NCBI GenBank assembly: GCA_965656605.1
Contig: CBFHLC010000001.1
Coordinates: forward strand, 62,001-126,000
Length of the DNA stretch: 64,000 bases
Direction of reading: 5' to 3'
Source: Litorivicinus sp965656605
Lineage (GTDB): Bacteria > Pseudomonadota > Gammaproteobacteria > Pseudomonadales > Litorivicinaceae
Shown here: positions 15,397 to 24,044 of the stretch, piece by piece
Layout of the letters: every line of letters starts with the position of its first letter
Position numbering within the stretch: position 1 is the first letter of the stretch
Notes under the pieces: model-generated
Databases searched by the model: none
The model's input: only the letters and a program-made list of their open reading frames with translations
What the model was told of the DNA's origin: nothing
Program-made: the position numbers and the translations under genes

Positions 15397-16569
15397 TCAG
15401 CCGATCCGCTGCTGAATCAACTCGAGCGTCCGTGCCATCGCGCCACGGTGCTGCTGCATCAAAGCCGTATTCACCTGGCCGTCGAGCTGCAACGCATGTT
15501 CCACCGCCACAGCCAAACCTTGATCATCCACATCCACCAGCGCACCAGCTTCCAAGGTTTTGAATACCTGTGGAAAGTTGTACCGCGACGGCCCGGCCAA
15601 TATCACCGCCCCGGCCACCGCCGCCTCGATCGGGTTTTGTCCGCCATGCTTGATCAGCGTGCCGCCGACAAAGCACAGCTGGGCCTGGGACAACCATCCA
15701 CGAAGTTGCCCCATCGCATCACCCAACACCACTGCAGCTTCACCCGCTGGTTGACTCGATAAACGAACTAGCGGGAATCCATGGGCCTGGATCTGCCGTG
15801 CCACGGCGTCAAAGCGCTGTGGGTGGCGCGGGACAATCAGTAGGCGTAAATCTGGGTGCTGAGGCGCTAGCTGCTGCATCGCTTTCAAACAGGCCGCTTC
15901 CTCCCCCTCGTGGGTACTGGCCGCCACCCACCATACGCCTCGCCCCAATGAGTCATCTGGCACCAAATCAGGTAAATCGTATTTTAGGTTGCCGATCACC
16001 TGGGGGGCGTTGGCGCCCAATCGCTTGAACGCATCGGCGTGCTCTGCCGTCTGCGCCAGAATCTGCAAAGATTCCATCATCGGGCGAGTGATCGAGGACA
16101 ACTTGGCGTAGCCAGCCTCGGATTTGTCGCTCATCCGGGCATTGACGAGGATCGCTGGGATTCGTCGTTTTTTGGCCGCGGCAATCAGATTGGGCCACAG
16201 CTCGGTTTCTACCAGTATCAAAGCCTGCGGCTGCAGTTGCCGAAACCAAATCGTCCACACCCAGGGCAGATCGTAGGGTAAAAACGCGTGCAAACAGTTC
16301 GGCGCCATCGCCAAGATCTGATCACGGCCCGTCGGCGTCGTAGTCGTGATCAGAACCTTGTGATCCTGGGCTAGCTGTTGCGCCAAAGGGGCAATGGCAC
16401 GGGATTCACCCACACTGGCGGCATGAATCCAAATGGGTCGCTGAATTTTCGGGACACCCCAACCCAGACGCTGCGCGGCACCCCAGACATCACCAGCATA
16501 TTTTCGGGCAGAGCGGGCCAGCATGATCGGCGCCAATAGAGTCAGCAGGATTGTGTACAGGATTCGCAT
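15397..16569 (-). CDS. waaA: 3-deoxy-D-manno-octulosonic acid transferase
   Basis: A 390-residue GT-B enzyme that adds Kdo from CMP-Kdo to the lipid A precursor at the inner membrane. The N-terminal membrane anchor MRILYTILLTLLAPIMLARS is followed by family segments RPIWIHAASVGESRAIAPLA, VLITTTTPTGRDQ and YDLPWVWTIWFRQLQP. The C-terminal domain carries FVGGTLIKHGGQNPIEAA. I chose the start at 16569 rather than 13 codons upstream because the anchor sequence begins there; it is 23 bases from the divergent oxidoreductase start. In this window waaA is separate from the waaF/waaC operon. Confidence 0.95.
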   Translation of the reverse strand: MRILYTILLTLLAPIMLARSARKYAGDVWGAAQRLGWGVPKIQRPIWIHAASVGESRAIAPLAQQLAQDHKVLITTTTPTGRDQILAMAPNCLHAFLPYDLPWVWTIWFRQLQPQALILVETELWPNLIAAAKKRRIPAILVNARMSDKSEAGYAKLSSITRPMMESLQILAQTAEHADAFKRLGANAPQVIGNLKYDLPDLVPDDSLGRGVWWVAASTHEGEEAACLKAMQQLAPQHPDLRLLIVPRHPQRFDAVARQIQAHGFPLVRLSSQPAGEAAVVLGDAMGQLRGWLSQAQLCFVGGTLIKHGGQNPIEAAVAGAVILAGPSRYNFPQVFKTLEAGALVDVDDQGLAVAVEHALQLDGQVNTALMQQHRGAMARTLELIQQRIG

Positions 16570-16592
16570 GGCGGCATGGTAGCATTTGAGGC

Positions 16593-17699
16593 ATGGACAG
16601 CGCCGCACTTACATCTATCCCTAACCTAGTCATCGGTGGCGGCATTGCAGGCCTGTGGGCCCACGCCCGTGCTAAGGCCTGCGGACTACCCAGCATTTTG
16701 ATTGCGCCGGAATTGGGTGGGGGACAGACGCTATTGTCCCAAGGCATCATTCACGGCGGTACCAAATACGCCTTGAATGGCGCGTTAACCGGCGCGAGTG
16801 AAGCGATCAAAGGCATGCCCGAACGCTGGCTAGCCGCCCTGAATGGTACCGGGGAAATCGATCTGACAAATGTTCAAATCGCCAGCCGCCATCAGTTAAT
16901 GATCAACAACGACAGCCTAGGCGGAAAAGTCACCCAGTTCTTTGCCTCCAAAGCCCTCCGCGGTCGAGTGGATACAGTCACGCCGCCTGAATTCTTACCT
17001 TCCAGTGCCAAGGTCTATCAGCTGAATGAGCCAGTCATAGATACCTGCTCCTTGATTCAAGCGCTGGCACAAACTGATGGCATTTACGCAGGCCATGTTG
17101 ATCAGCTGGATCCCGAAACTGGCGTGGTGACTTTGCAATCAGGCGTGCGTTTGCAAGCCGAGAATATTCTGCTAGCCGCAGGCGAGGGCAATGAAGCCAT
17201 CCTGAAATCTAGCCAAATCCATTCGCCCCGGATGCAGCGCCGCCCACTACAAATGCTGGTCGGGTTCGGGGACTTGCCACCCTTGTGGGCTCATATCGTC
17301 GGTACCGGCAGCAAACCGTTAGCTACCATCACCACCCACAACGGGGCCTGGTACATCGGCGGAGGCATCGCCGAGAACGGCGTTGAGCTGAACGAAACTG
17401 AATTCCTAAAGCAGGCCCCCGCGTCGCTAGCCAGACTAATACCCAGCGTGGATCTATCGAGTGTTCGCTGGGAAAGCGTTCGCGTTAATCGGGCGGAGCC
17501 CGCGAGTAAAGACAAAGCGCGTCCTGATCATCCCTACTACAGTCACCAAGGCCGCCTAGGCATTGCCTGGCCAACGAAACTGGCCCTATCACCTGCCTTA
17601 GCTGACCAAGCGCTGAAACATTTTACTGGCGGCGCTCAGTCCACGTTGGACTTACCCATGCCACCTATCGCCTCTACACCCTGGTCACAACATGCTTGA
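16593..17699 (+). CDS. FAD-dependent oxidoreductase (DAO-like)
   Basis: A 368-residue flavoprotein of the D-amino-acid-oxidase/glycine-oxidase-like fold. The FAD-binding Rossmann motif is NLVIGGGIAGLWAHARA (residues 11-27), and the GGGQTLLSQGIIHGGTKY segment (about 42-59) is the usual second FAD contact. A later LLAAGEGNEA matches the family's ATG-like motif. The substrate cannot be read. It starts the plus-strand operon oxidoreductase-aldo/keto reductase-gmhA, placed between waaA and hldE. That suggests a link to LPS sugar modification, but this is inference. It overlaps the next gene by 8 bases. Confidence 0.8.
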   Translation: MDSAALTSIPNLVIGGGIAGLWAHARAKACGLPSILIAPELGGGQTLLSQGIIHGGTKYALNGALTGASEAIKGMPERWLAALNGTGEIDLTNVQIASRHQLMINNDSLGGKVTQFFASKALRGRVDTVTPPEFLPSSAKVYQLNEPVIDTCSLIQALAQTDGIYAGHVDQLDPETGVVTLQSGVRLQAENILLAAGEGNEAILKSSQIHSPRMQRRPLQMLVGFGDLPPLWAHIVGTGSKPLATITTHNGAWYIGGGIAENGVELNETEFLKQAPASLARLIPSVDLSSVRWESVRVNRAEPASKDKARPDHPYYSHQGRLGIAWPTKLALSPALADQALKHFTGGAQSTLDLPMPPIASTPWSQHA

Positions 17700-18450
17700 A
17701 AAGCGCCGCCTGGCCGAAGGCTTGTATACCAGTGTGCTGGGCCTGGGCACAGTTAAACTGGGCCGCAATCAAGGCGTCAAATATCCACAGGCCTTTGATT
17801 TGCCTGAAGACGATCAAGTCCGAGATCTATTTGCCTGCGCACAAGAGTTAGGCATCAATCTAATCGACACCGCACCGGCCTATGGATTAGCGGAGGCGCG
17901 CATCGGGAAGTTATTACCTGGCCAGCGTGATCAATGGATCTTGGGCAGCAAGGTCGGCGAGGGTTTTGATGGCGAGAGCCATTTTGATTTCAGCGCTGTC
18001 GGTGCTCGCGCATCGTTAGAGCGCTCACTGAAACGCTTGAACACCGATTACTTAGACTACGTTTTGCTGCACTCAGATGGGCAGGATCAAAGCGTATTAA
18101 ACAGCGGTGCCTGTGAAGCATTGGTCCAAGCCCAACAATCCGGTTGGGTTCGGGCGATTGGCATCAGTTCTAAAACGCTAGCCGGTGCACAGCAAGCACT
18201 GGACATGGGGATGGACATCGTAATGCTGACGATCAACCCAGAGTACCCAGACGAGATCCCTGCCGCCCAACAAGCAGCCCGACAAAACGCCGGTGTGTTG
18301 GTTAAAAAAGCCATGGGGTCTGGACACCTAAACGCTCAAGAATCACTACCCATGGTTGCCGCGACCTCGGGGGTCAGCGCTATTATCACCGGAACATTAA
18401 ATCCTGCTCACCTGCGCGCGAATGCCCAGGCACTTATCCAAAAGGACTGA
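17692..18450 (+). CDS. Aldo/keto reductase
   Basis: A 252-residue TIM-barrel aldo/keto reductase, shorter than the usual 280-330 residues. Visible catalytic features are Asp-Tyr in LIDTAPAYG, Lys in ILGSKVG and His in DYVLLHSDG, the normal Asp-Tyr-Lys-His tetrad. The C-terminal GVSAIITGTLNPAHLRAN helps bind NADP. It overlaps the end of the FAD oxidoreductase gene and precedes gmhA by 6 bases, so the three are co-transcribed. The substrate is unknown; an oxidoreductase pair beside heptose genes hints at a modified sugar. Confidence 0.88.
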   Translation: MLEKRRLAEGLYTSVLGLGTVKLGRNQGVKYPQAFDLPEDDQVRDLFACAQELGINLIDTAPAYGLAEARIGKLLPGQRDQWILGSKVGEGFDGESHFDFSAVGARASLERSLKRLNTDYLDYVLLHSDGQDQSVLNSGACEALVQAQQSGWVRAIGISSKTLAGAQQALDMGMDIVMLTINPEYPDEIPAAQQAARQNAGVLVKKAMGSGHLNAQESLPMVAATSGVSAIITGTLNPAHLRANAQALIQKD

Positions 18451-18456
18451 TTTATC

Positions 18457-19020
18457 ATGCTAGACGCCATTCAACACGGACTGCAGCAAAGCTTGGATCA
18501 CAAAAAAGCCATGCTGGAATCCACTGAGCTGCATCAACAGATTATGGACGCTGCTCAGCTGTGCCGTGACGCGTTAGCCGACGGATATAAAATCCTGTTG
18601 TGCGGTAATGGTGGCAGTGCAGCCGATTGCCAGCATATTGCAGCCGAATTAGTGGGCCGGTTTGAAGTAGAGCGCGACGCATTGGCAGCCATCGCCCTGA
18701 CAACGGATACCTCGGCCCTGACCGCCATTGGCAACGACTACGGGTATTCAGAAGTCTTTAGCCGCCAGGTGGCTGGCCTAGGCCAGACCGGCGATGTTTT
18801 GATTGGCTTTTCAACCAGCGGCGGCAGTAAAAACGTGGTTCGTGCATTTGAAGTAGCCGCACAAAAAGGTGTTCGCACCATTGCGATGACCGGTTCCAAG
18901 CGCGGTGTAATGGCTGAGATGTCTGATGTGTGGGTCGCCTGCCCCAGCACCCGCACCGCCAATATCCAAGAGGGTCACATAACCATCGGGCATTTGATCT
19001 GCGCCCTGATCGAAGCTTAA
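18457..19020 (+). CDS. gmhA: Sedoheptulose-7-phosphate isomerase
   Basis: A 187-residue SIS-domain isomerase, the first step of ADP-heptose synthesis (sedoheptulose 7-phosphate to D-glycero-D-manno-heptose 7-phosphate) in the cytoplasm. Family motifs are CGNGGSAADCQHIAAELVGRF (with the catalytic Glu and a zinc-ligand His), TTDTSALTAIGNDYGYSEVF and GFSTSGGSKNV. The C-terminal EGHITIGHLICALIE provides the last zinc-site residues. Length and motifs are typical. It is convergent with hldE, sharing 4 bases at the stop codons. Confidence 0.94.
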   Translation: MLDAIQHGLQQSLDHKKAMLESTELHQQIMDAAQLCRDALADGYKILLCGNGGSAADCQHIAAELVGRFEVERDALAAIALTTDTSALTAIGNDYGYSEVFSRQVAGLGQTGDVLIGFSTSGGSKNVVRAFEVAAQKGVRTIAMTGSKRGVMAEMSDVWVACPSTRTANIQEGHITIGHLICALIEA

Positions 19021-20414
19021 CGCTGAGCCTTTTCAATGATGCGTGTGGTCGAGACCCCGGCCACCACGCCCAGCACCTGAACACGACCGCCATAACCTTC
19101 GACAATTTCGTGACCGACGACTTCACTAATATCCTTGTAGTCACCGCCCTTAACCAACACGTCCGGCTGCAGGGCACTTAGCAGCTCTCGCGGCGTATCG
19201 GTATCGAACTCGATCACATGATCGACCGCTGATAAACCGGCCAACACCGCCATACGTTGATCAGAGTGATTCACCGGTCGAGTGGGTCCTTTTAGCTCAC
19301 TAACTGAGTGATCTGAATTCACCGCCACAATCAGGCGATCGCCCAGACTGGCCGCCTCGTTCAAATACGACACATGCCCCGCATGCAAAATATCAAAGCA
19401 CCCATTGGTGAACACAACGGTTTCGCCAGCGGCTTGATAACTACGCACCCACCCTTGTAGCTGTGCGACATCCGCGGCCACGCCACTGATTTCGTGGGCA
19501 CGAGCTTCTGCCAGCTCGCGGGGTGTGACCGTTGATGTACCCACCTTGGCAACCACAACCCCAGCTGCGGTATTGGCTATCCGGCAAGCCTCTTCTAATG
19601 ACTGGCCCGCTCCGAGTGCACCGGCCAGTGCCGCCACTACCGTGTCACCCGCACCGGTCACATCCGCTACTGCCTTGGCTTCGGTCGCGATATGAACTGG
19701 CATTTGATTGCGCTGGTACAGCGACATGCCTTTTTCGCTGCGGGTGATCAAAATTGCCTGCAGATCCAACTCATGGATCATGCGTTGCGCCATCGCCGCT
19801 AACTGATCCTCATCCGCAGGTATGCCGGCCACCGCCGTCCACTCGCTGAAGTTCGGCGTCAACAAGGTCGCACCGCGATACTTTCGCCAGTCCGTCCCTT
19901 TCGGATCAACCAGCACCGGCAGATTTTGTTTTTTAGCTTGTGCGATTAGCTGGTCTACCTGCGCCAAGGTTCCCTTGGCGTAGTCACTTAACACCAACGC
20001 ATCCAAAGATTCGGGCAGTGATAATAATTCCGGGGAGCCTTCGAAAGCCTCTTCAAAATCCACACGCATGACCTGATGCTGACCCGCCAGCACGCGTAGC
20101 TTTAAAATCGTTGGGCGGTGCGGATCAACATGCAGATCGGTTTGAATGCCCCGCCGCTGCGCCTCGCGAACTAAGGTTCCGCCAGCTTCATCCTGGCCGA
20201 TTAGTCCGGATAGCTGAACTTGGCAGCCCAACACCGATAGGTTCAGCGCCACATTTGCCGCACCGCCCAGACGATTTTCCTCAAACCCCATTTTCACGAC
20301 AGGGACTGGTGCCTCTGGACTAATGCGACCCGCATGACCCTGCCAATAGCGATCCAGCATCACATCGCCGATCACGGCAACACGAGAATGAGAGAAATCT
20401 GGCAAACCTTGCAT
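19017..20414 (-). CDS. hldE: Bifunctional heptose-7-phosphate kinase/heptose-1-phosphate adenylyltransferase
   Basis: A 465-residue fusion enzyme in ADP-heptose synthesis. The N-terminal ribokinase-type domain (to about residue 310) shows VIGDVMLDRYWQG, RLGGAANVALNL and the ATP-site DVTGAGDTVVAALA. The C-terminal nucleotidyltransferase domain shows FTNGCFDILHAGHVSYL with the HxGH motif and ends in GVSTTRIIEK. I chose the ATG at 20414 because AAGGAG lies 6 bases before it and family proteins begin near here; the open frame extends 31 codons further. The divergent acyltransferase gene starts at 20493, leaving a 78-base shared promoter region. Confidence 0.95.
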   Translation of the reverse strand: MQGLPDFSHSRVAVIGDVMLDRYWQGHAGRISPEAPVPVVKMGFEENRLGGAANVALNLSVLGCQVQLSGLIGQDEAGGTLVREAQRRGIQTDLHVDPHRPTILKLRVLAGQHQVMRVDFEEAFEGSPELLSLPESLDALVLSDYAKGTLAQVDQLIAQAKKQNLPVLVDPKGTDWRKYRGATLLTPNFSEWTAVAGIPADEDQLAAMAQRMIHELDLQAILITRSEKGMSLYQRNQMPVHIATEAKAVADVTGAGDTVVAALAGALGAGQSLEEACRIANTAAGVVVAKVGTSTVTPRELAEARAHEISGVAADVAQLQGWVRSYQAAGETVVFTNGCFDILHAGHVSYLNEAASLGDRLIVAVNSDHSVSELKGPTRPVNHSDQRMAVLAGLSAVDHVIEFDTDTPRELLSALQPDVLVKGGDYKDISEVVGHEIVEGYGGRVQVLGVVAGVSTTRIIEKAQR

Positions 20415-20492
20415 GCGAACTCCTTGATCCATGACCACAGGATACATGGGCCAAGGGAGTCCGTGATAGGCTTCCGCAAAACAAGGCGGACC

Positions 20493-21395
20493 ATGGCAAC
20501 ACAACATAGCGCAATCAAAAACCTGGCAGTCAATTTCGGTATATTGCTGTTGAAGCTGGTCTGCCGATTACCGAAATCTGCAGGACGCGTCGTGGGTTGC
20601 ATGCTGGGTCGACTCACCAAAGCGCTATCCAAAGACCGTCGTCACGTATGCCGCACCAATGCGGCATTGTGCTTTCCAGAACTGAGCCCGCAGCAACGCG
20701 AAGCATTCGTCACCCAAGTGTTCGAGAACAACGGCATCGGGCTGATCGAGACTGGCTGGGCCTGGTGGGCAAACCCAAAACCGTTTTGGGATTCGTTAGA
20801 AGTCGAAGGGCAAGAACATCTGGACGCCGCATTATCCAAAGGTCGGGGAGTCCTGTTGATCGGCGGACACTATTCAGCGCTGGACCTGGGCGGGCTATTG
20901 TTTGCCAAGATTGCACCGCGTTTTGCAGCGACCTATCGCCCACACAACTTTCAGCGTCTAGAGGATGAGCTGCAAACTGGCCGTGGGCGGTTTATGGATC
21001 TGATTGATCGCAATGACATCCGCAGGATTTTTAAAGCGCTAGATCAAAACCAAATCGTATGGTTTGCACCAGATCAAGACCTGGGCGGCGATCATGCCCA
21101 CGTGTTTGCTGATTTCTTTGGGGTGCCGGCAGCGACCAATGCAGGGCTGCGGAAAATGGCACGTCGAGGGGCGGTGCCGCTGAGTATTTCGTTTCACCGT
21201 TTGAGTTCGGGGGGGTATCGGCTGACGCTGATTCCGTGGCCAGAAGCAGCGGAATTTGATGATTTACAGTTCGCCCAGACGATGAATGGAATCATTGAGG
21301 GGCAGGTCGCCCGGGAGCCGACTCAATATATGTGGGTTCACCGCAGGTTTAAGACGCGGCCAGGCGGTGCTGAACCAGTTTATCCACCGCACTAA
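20493..21395 (+). CDS. Lipid A biosynthesis acyltransferase (LpxL/HtrB family)
   Basis: A 300-residue late acyltransferase that adds a secondary acyl chain to Kdo-lipid A at the inner membrane. The catalytic HX4D motif is GGHYSALDLGG, and substrate-binding segments RPHNFQRLEDEL and IVWFAPDQDLG follow; YMWVHRRFKTRP near the C-terminus is typical. A hydrophobic N-terminal segment (about residues 8-25) anchors it. I chose the start at 20493, which has AAGGCGG upstream and fits family N-termini; the frame is open further left. I cannot tell LpxL from LpxM or LpxP. It is convergent with the deacetylase gene. Confidence 0.9.
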   Translation: MATQHSAIKNLAVNFGILLLKLVCRLPKSAGRVVGCMLGRLTKALSKDRRHVCRTNAALCFPELSPQQREAFVTQVFENNGIGLIETGWAWWANPKPFWDSLEVEGQEHLDAALSKGRGVLLIGGHYSALDLGGLLFAKIAPRFAATYRPHNFQRLEDELQTGRGRFMDLIDRNDIRRIFKALDQNQIVWFAPDQDLGGDHAHVFADFFGVPAATNAGLRKMARRGAVPLSISFHRLSSGGYRLTLIPWPEAAEFDDLQFAQTMNGIIEGQVAREPTQYMWVHRRFKTRPGGAEPVYPPH

Positions 21396-21400
21396 AGGAT

Positions 21401-22111
21401 TTACCTATTATCTTCATACCCAGTCAAAACTTTCTGAGCAAACGCAATGAGACTGGTCCTGTTGTTAACTGGAACACGAGGTAGCCGAAACCGATCAGAC
21501 TCGGTCGAGGCTCTACCACGGCGCATGGTCGTCGCATTATCAAAACCCGCATCTCGAACCCACTGATCATGAGGTTCTTTCCACGCGCCGTAGGGATAGC
21601 AAAAGGCATCGATTGGCTCGCCAACAATGTCTGCCAAAGCGCGCTGACATTGACCCAGCTCGTTTTGAATCGCAGCGTCTGTCGAATTCATAAAGTTCAG
21701 ATGGGTGTGAGTATGCGCGCCAACCTCGTTCCCAAATTCGTTCCATTGGAGTATCTCATCCGCATCCATCAGCAAATTCTTAGCAATGCCCTTTGACTCG
21801 TCCCATTGGTTATAACCGCCTACTTGTCCACTAACAAAGTAACAAGTCGCGGTGAAACCATATTTCTCAAAAATAGGGCGTGCTGTGTGCAGTGTGTTTT
21901 TGTATCCATCGTCAAAGGTGAGACCCACTACTTTTCCAGTTTTTTCATTCGCAAGGTAAGGCTTCAAATCACGCATACTCAGGGCCTTGAAACCGAGCGT
22001 CTTGAGCATCCACATTTGCCGAGAGAAAGCGCCAGGCGTGACATGCAAGCTACGCATGACCTCGCCACTAGGAACCTCCGAGATCGAGTGATACATCAAA
22101 ATCGGGATCAT
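21401..22111 (-). CDS. Polysaccharide deacetylase (NodB-like)
   Basis: A 236-residue carbohydrate esterase family 4 protein. The motifs are ILMYHSI at the start, the catalytic TFDDGYKNT (Asp-Asp), the zinc-binding GAHTHTHLNF (HxxxH), and FCYPYGAW. It has no signal peptide with this start, so it may act in the cytoplasm on lipid-linked sugars. The start at 22111 shares ATGA with the stop of the upstream gene; longer open sequence upstream is not needed. It is the last gene of the glnE-to-deacetylase operon. The substrate is probably an N-acetyl sugar of the core or O-antigen. Confidence 0.88.
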   Translation of the reverse strand: MIPILMYHSISEVPSGEVMRSLHVTPGAFSRQMWMLKTLGFKALSMRDLKPYLANEKTGKVVGLTFDDGYKNTLHTARPIFEKYGFTATCYFVSGQVGGYNQWDESKGIAKNLLMDADEILQWNEFGNEVGAHTHTHLNFMNSTDAAIQNELGQCQRALADIVGEPIDAFCYPYGAWKEPHDQWVRDAGFDNATTMRRGRASTESDRFRLPRVPVNNRTSLIAFAQKVLTGYEDNR

Positions 22112-22857
22112 GCCAGCTTGCTCATAACAGTCTGCCAAAAGCCCCGCATGGGCGTTGCTGTCAGGCACGCAGCAACCCACTTCGACTCGGGAAGATCAAA
22201 GATCGGCGATAACCGCGCTTGGGCATAACGACGACGTCCAGAGGTGCTGAAATGCTGAGTCCACTTTCGACCTTCGACAAGATCTAGACCCGCAACCACT
22301 GCTGTCTCTGACAATGAAAACTGCTCAACCGTATGAGCATCAACAGACTTCAACAATTTCAGTAACAAATCATCGGCCTGAGTCAGGATCTGCGTATTCT
22401 GCCGGGTCAAACCAATGATCGCTGAACCCCACATCTCTGTTGCAGGATTCGACACCCAATTATGGTATGGAGCAAAGCGTTTTCGACCCAGTATGCGACC
22501 TTCGTTTCGGAACAATACGCAGGTCTTTTCTGAAATCGCCGCCAAGAGATAGCCCATGCCACCCGGCCGTAAAACGATATCAGAGTCCGTAAACAGATAC
22601 TTATCAGACTTGATTTGCTGAGTCGCATAAATGAGAGCCTGAGTTTTGACTCGGAAGTGATATTGGCCAGCCAACGACCAATCGCTCACCTGATTGGCAG
22701 CAATTTGCAGAGTCTGAACATTTGACCCAAGGGCACGGTACCTTTCGGGGCGGTCACTAACGACCAACACCTGCATATCAGACGGAGCTATTGCTGCCTG
22801 GTAGAACGCAGCCTGCCAGTAGAAGGGATCGTCTCCGTAGGCAATTAAGACCCTCAT
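22108..22857 (-). CDS. Putative glycosyltransferase with DSD motif
   Basis: A 249-residue protein that I cannot place in a named family. It begins MRVLIAYGDDPFYWQ and has a GT-A-like layout, with a candidate metal-binding motif in YLFTDSDIVLRPGG (about residues 86-99) followed by MWGSAIIGLT, similar in style to sugar-nucleotide transferases that use DxD. It is embedded by 4-base overlaps in the core LPS operon between the ligase-like gene and the deacetylase gene. A role in core or O-antigen assembly is inferred from this position. Confidence 0.6.
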   Translation of the reverse strand: MRVLIAYGDDPFYWQAAFYQAAIAPSDMQVLVVSDRPERYRALGSNVQTLQIAANQVSDWSLAGQYHFRVKTQALIYATQQIKSDKYLFTDSDIVLRPGGMGYLLAAISEKTCVLFRNEGRILGRKRFAPYHNWVSNPATEMWGSAIIGLTRQNTQILTQADDLLLKLLKSVDAHTVEQFSLSETAVVAGLDLVEGRKWTQHFSTSGRRRYAQARLSPIFDLPESKWVAACLTATPMRGFWQTVMSKLA

Positions 22858-24044
22858 GCGCTTTTATTCTCGGCACAATATGTTGACGACGAAGCTAGCA
22901 ATAGCAACATTAACCAATAAAAGTGGCTATCGCCGCTGTCTAGGAATGATGAGTTGAACAGACAACTGATAGCCATGGCGATCACAACACCTTGCAGGAT
23001 TCGATCTTTGTGTCGAAGTGATCTAAAACCATAAGTTAGTAAAAAGCCGATAAACAAAACAAAGGCTAACGCTCCACCCTCGGCCGCAAATAATAAATAC
23101 TGCTGATGTGGATTATCACCCACGCCCCACGGTCGCTCAGGATCGCCGACTTGTTCCACTGTCGTTCGATAGCTGCCAACGCCGTTGCCAACTACCGGGG
23201 ACATCTTCCACGACTCAATGGCGTTTCGATAAAACTCTAGCCGATAACCAATAGAGGAACCTTTGCCGGATTCGAAGTAAGCCACGGTGTTCGACACTGA
23301 TTGGTTAACACGAGAATTAAATCCGCTGTGTAGATAGTAAGCTGCGCCAATCCCGGCAATTGCAAACACCACACCGGCCATTTTCAATTTAGTTGATGAA
23401 AGCTGTGTGGCCAGATACCAAAGCAGTAAAGTTACCGTCATAACGTAACCGGTTCGGCCCGTTTCGATAAACAAAAGTGAGCCCAAAGAAAGAGGCACGG
23501 CAACCCAGGCTATGTATCGACGCCAACCGCCCTCCGACAGTCGCAGTAGCGACCAGTAAAAAAAGACTGACGTAGAGACGCCAAAGAATATTCGGTTCTT
23601 CAAGCTCAAATGTGCGCCACTAACATGCATCCAATCCAGCCAAAGCGCGTAGGTCGCGAAGACTGATGCGAGCAAAGCGAAGTACATGGCCTCGCTTGCA
23701 AACACCTTACCCCTAATTGATTTGGCAACGATCCACATCACAGGTAGAAACAGAAATTCTCGGTATTTCCGCAAAGTTTCCGAGACGAACTCTGGCTCGC
23801 CGACGCTCCATAGTGCGCTGAATGCCATCCAAGCAAACAAAGCCAGACCGAACCAAAGTCCCGCTGGCAGTAACTTCCATTCATTCAATCGATAAAGCCG
23901 CGGTGAAAGTAAACATCCGAGCAGCAAAATCACCATAAAGGCATTGGTCAAAGCAATGCCAAACAGCACGATCGAAATCGATGCCCCTACCAGCCCAATG
24001 AGAGCTATTGAGTTCGAAAAGGTGTCAATTTTGGTAGAGTTCAT
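22854..24044 (-). CDS. O-antigen ligase (WaaL family)
   Basis: A 396-residue membrane protein with about ten to twelve spans. The family region is the large periplasmic loop with the segments VVGNGVGSYRTTVEQVGDP and GDNPHQQYLLFAAEGGALAFVL, where the Arg and His are typical of WaaL ligases. The ligase joins polymer from undecaprenyl diphosphate to lipid A-core on the periplasmic side. Its place in the core operon favours ligase over polymerase. It overlaps its neighbours by 4 and 20 bases. Confidence 0.85.
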   Translation of the reverse strand: MNSTKIDTFSNSIALIGLVGASISIVLFGIALTNAFMVILLLGCLLSPRLYRLNEWKLLPAGLWFGLALFAWMAFSALWSVGEPEFVSETLRKYREFLFLPVMWIVAKSIRGKVFASEAMYFALLASVFATYALWLDWMHVSGAHLSLKNRIFFGVSTSVFFYWSLLRLSEGGWRRYIAWVAVPLSLGSLLFIETGRTGYVMTVTLLLWYLATQLSSTKLKMAGVVFAIAGIGAAYYLHSGFNSRVNQSVSNTVAYFESGKGSSIGYRLEFYRNAIESWKMSPVVGNGVGSYRTTVEQVGDPERPWGVGDNPHQQYLLFAAEGGALAFVLFIGFLLTYGFRSLRHKDRILQGVVIAMAISCLFNSSFLDSGDSHFYWLMLLLLASSSTYCAENKSA

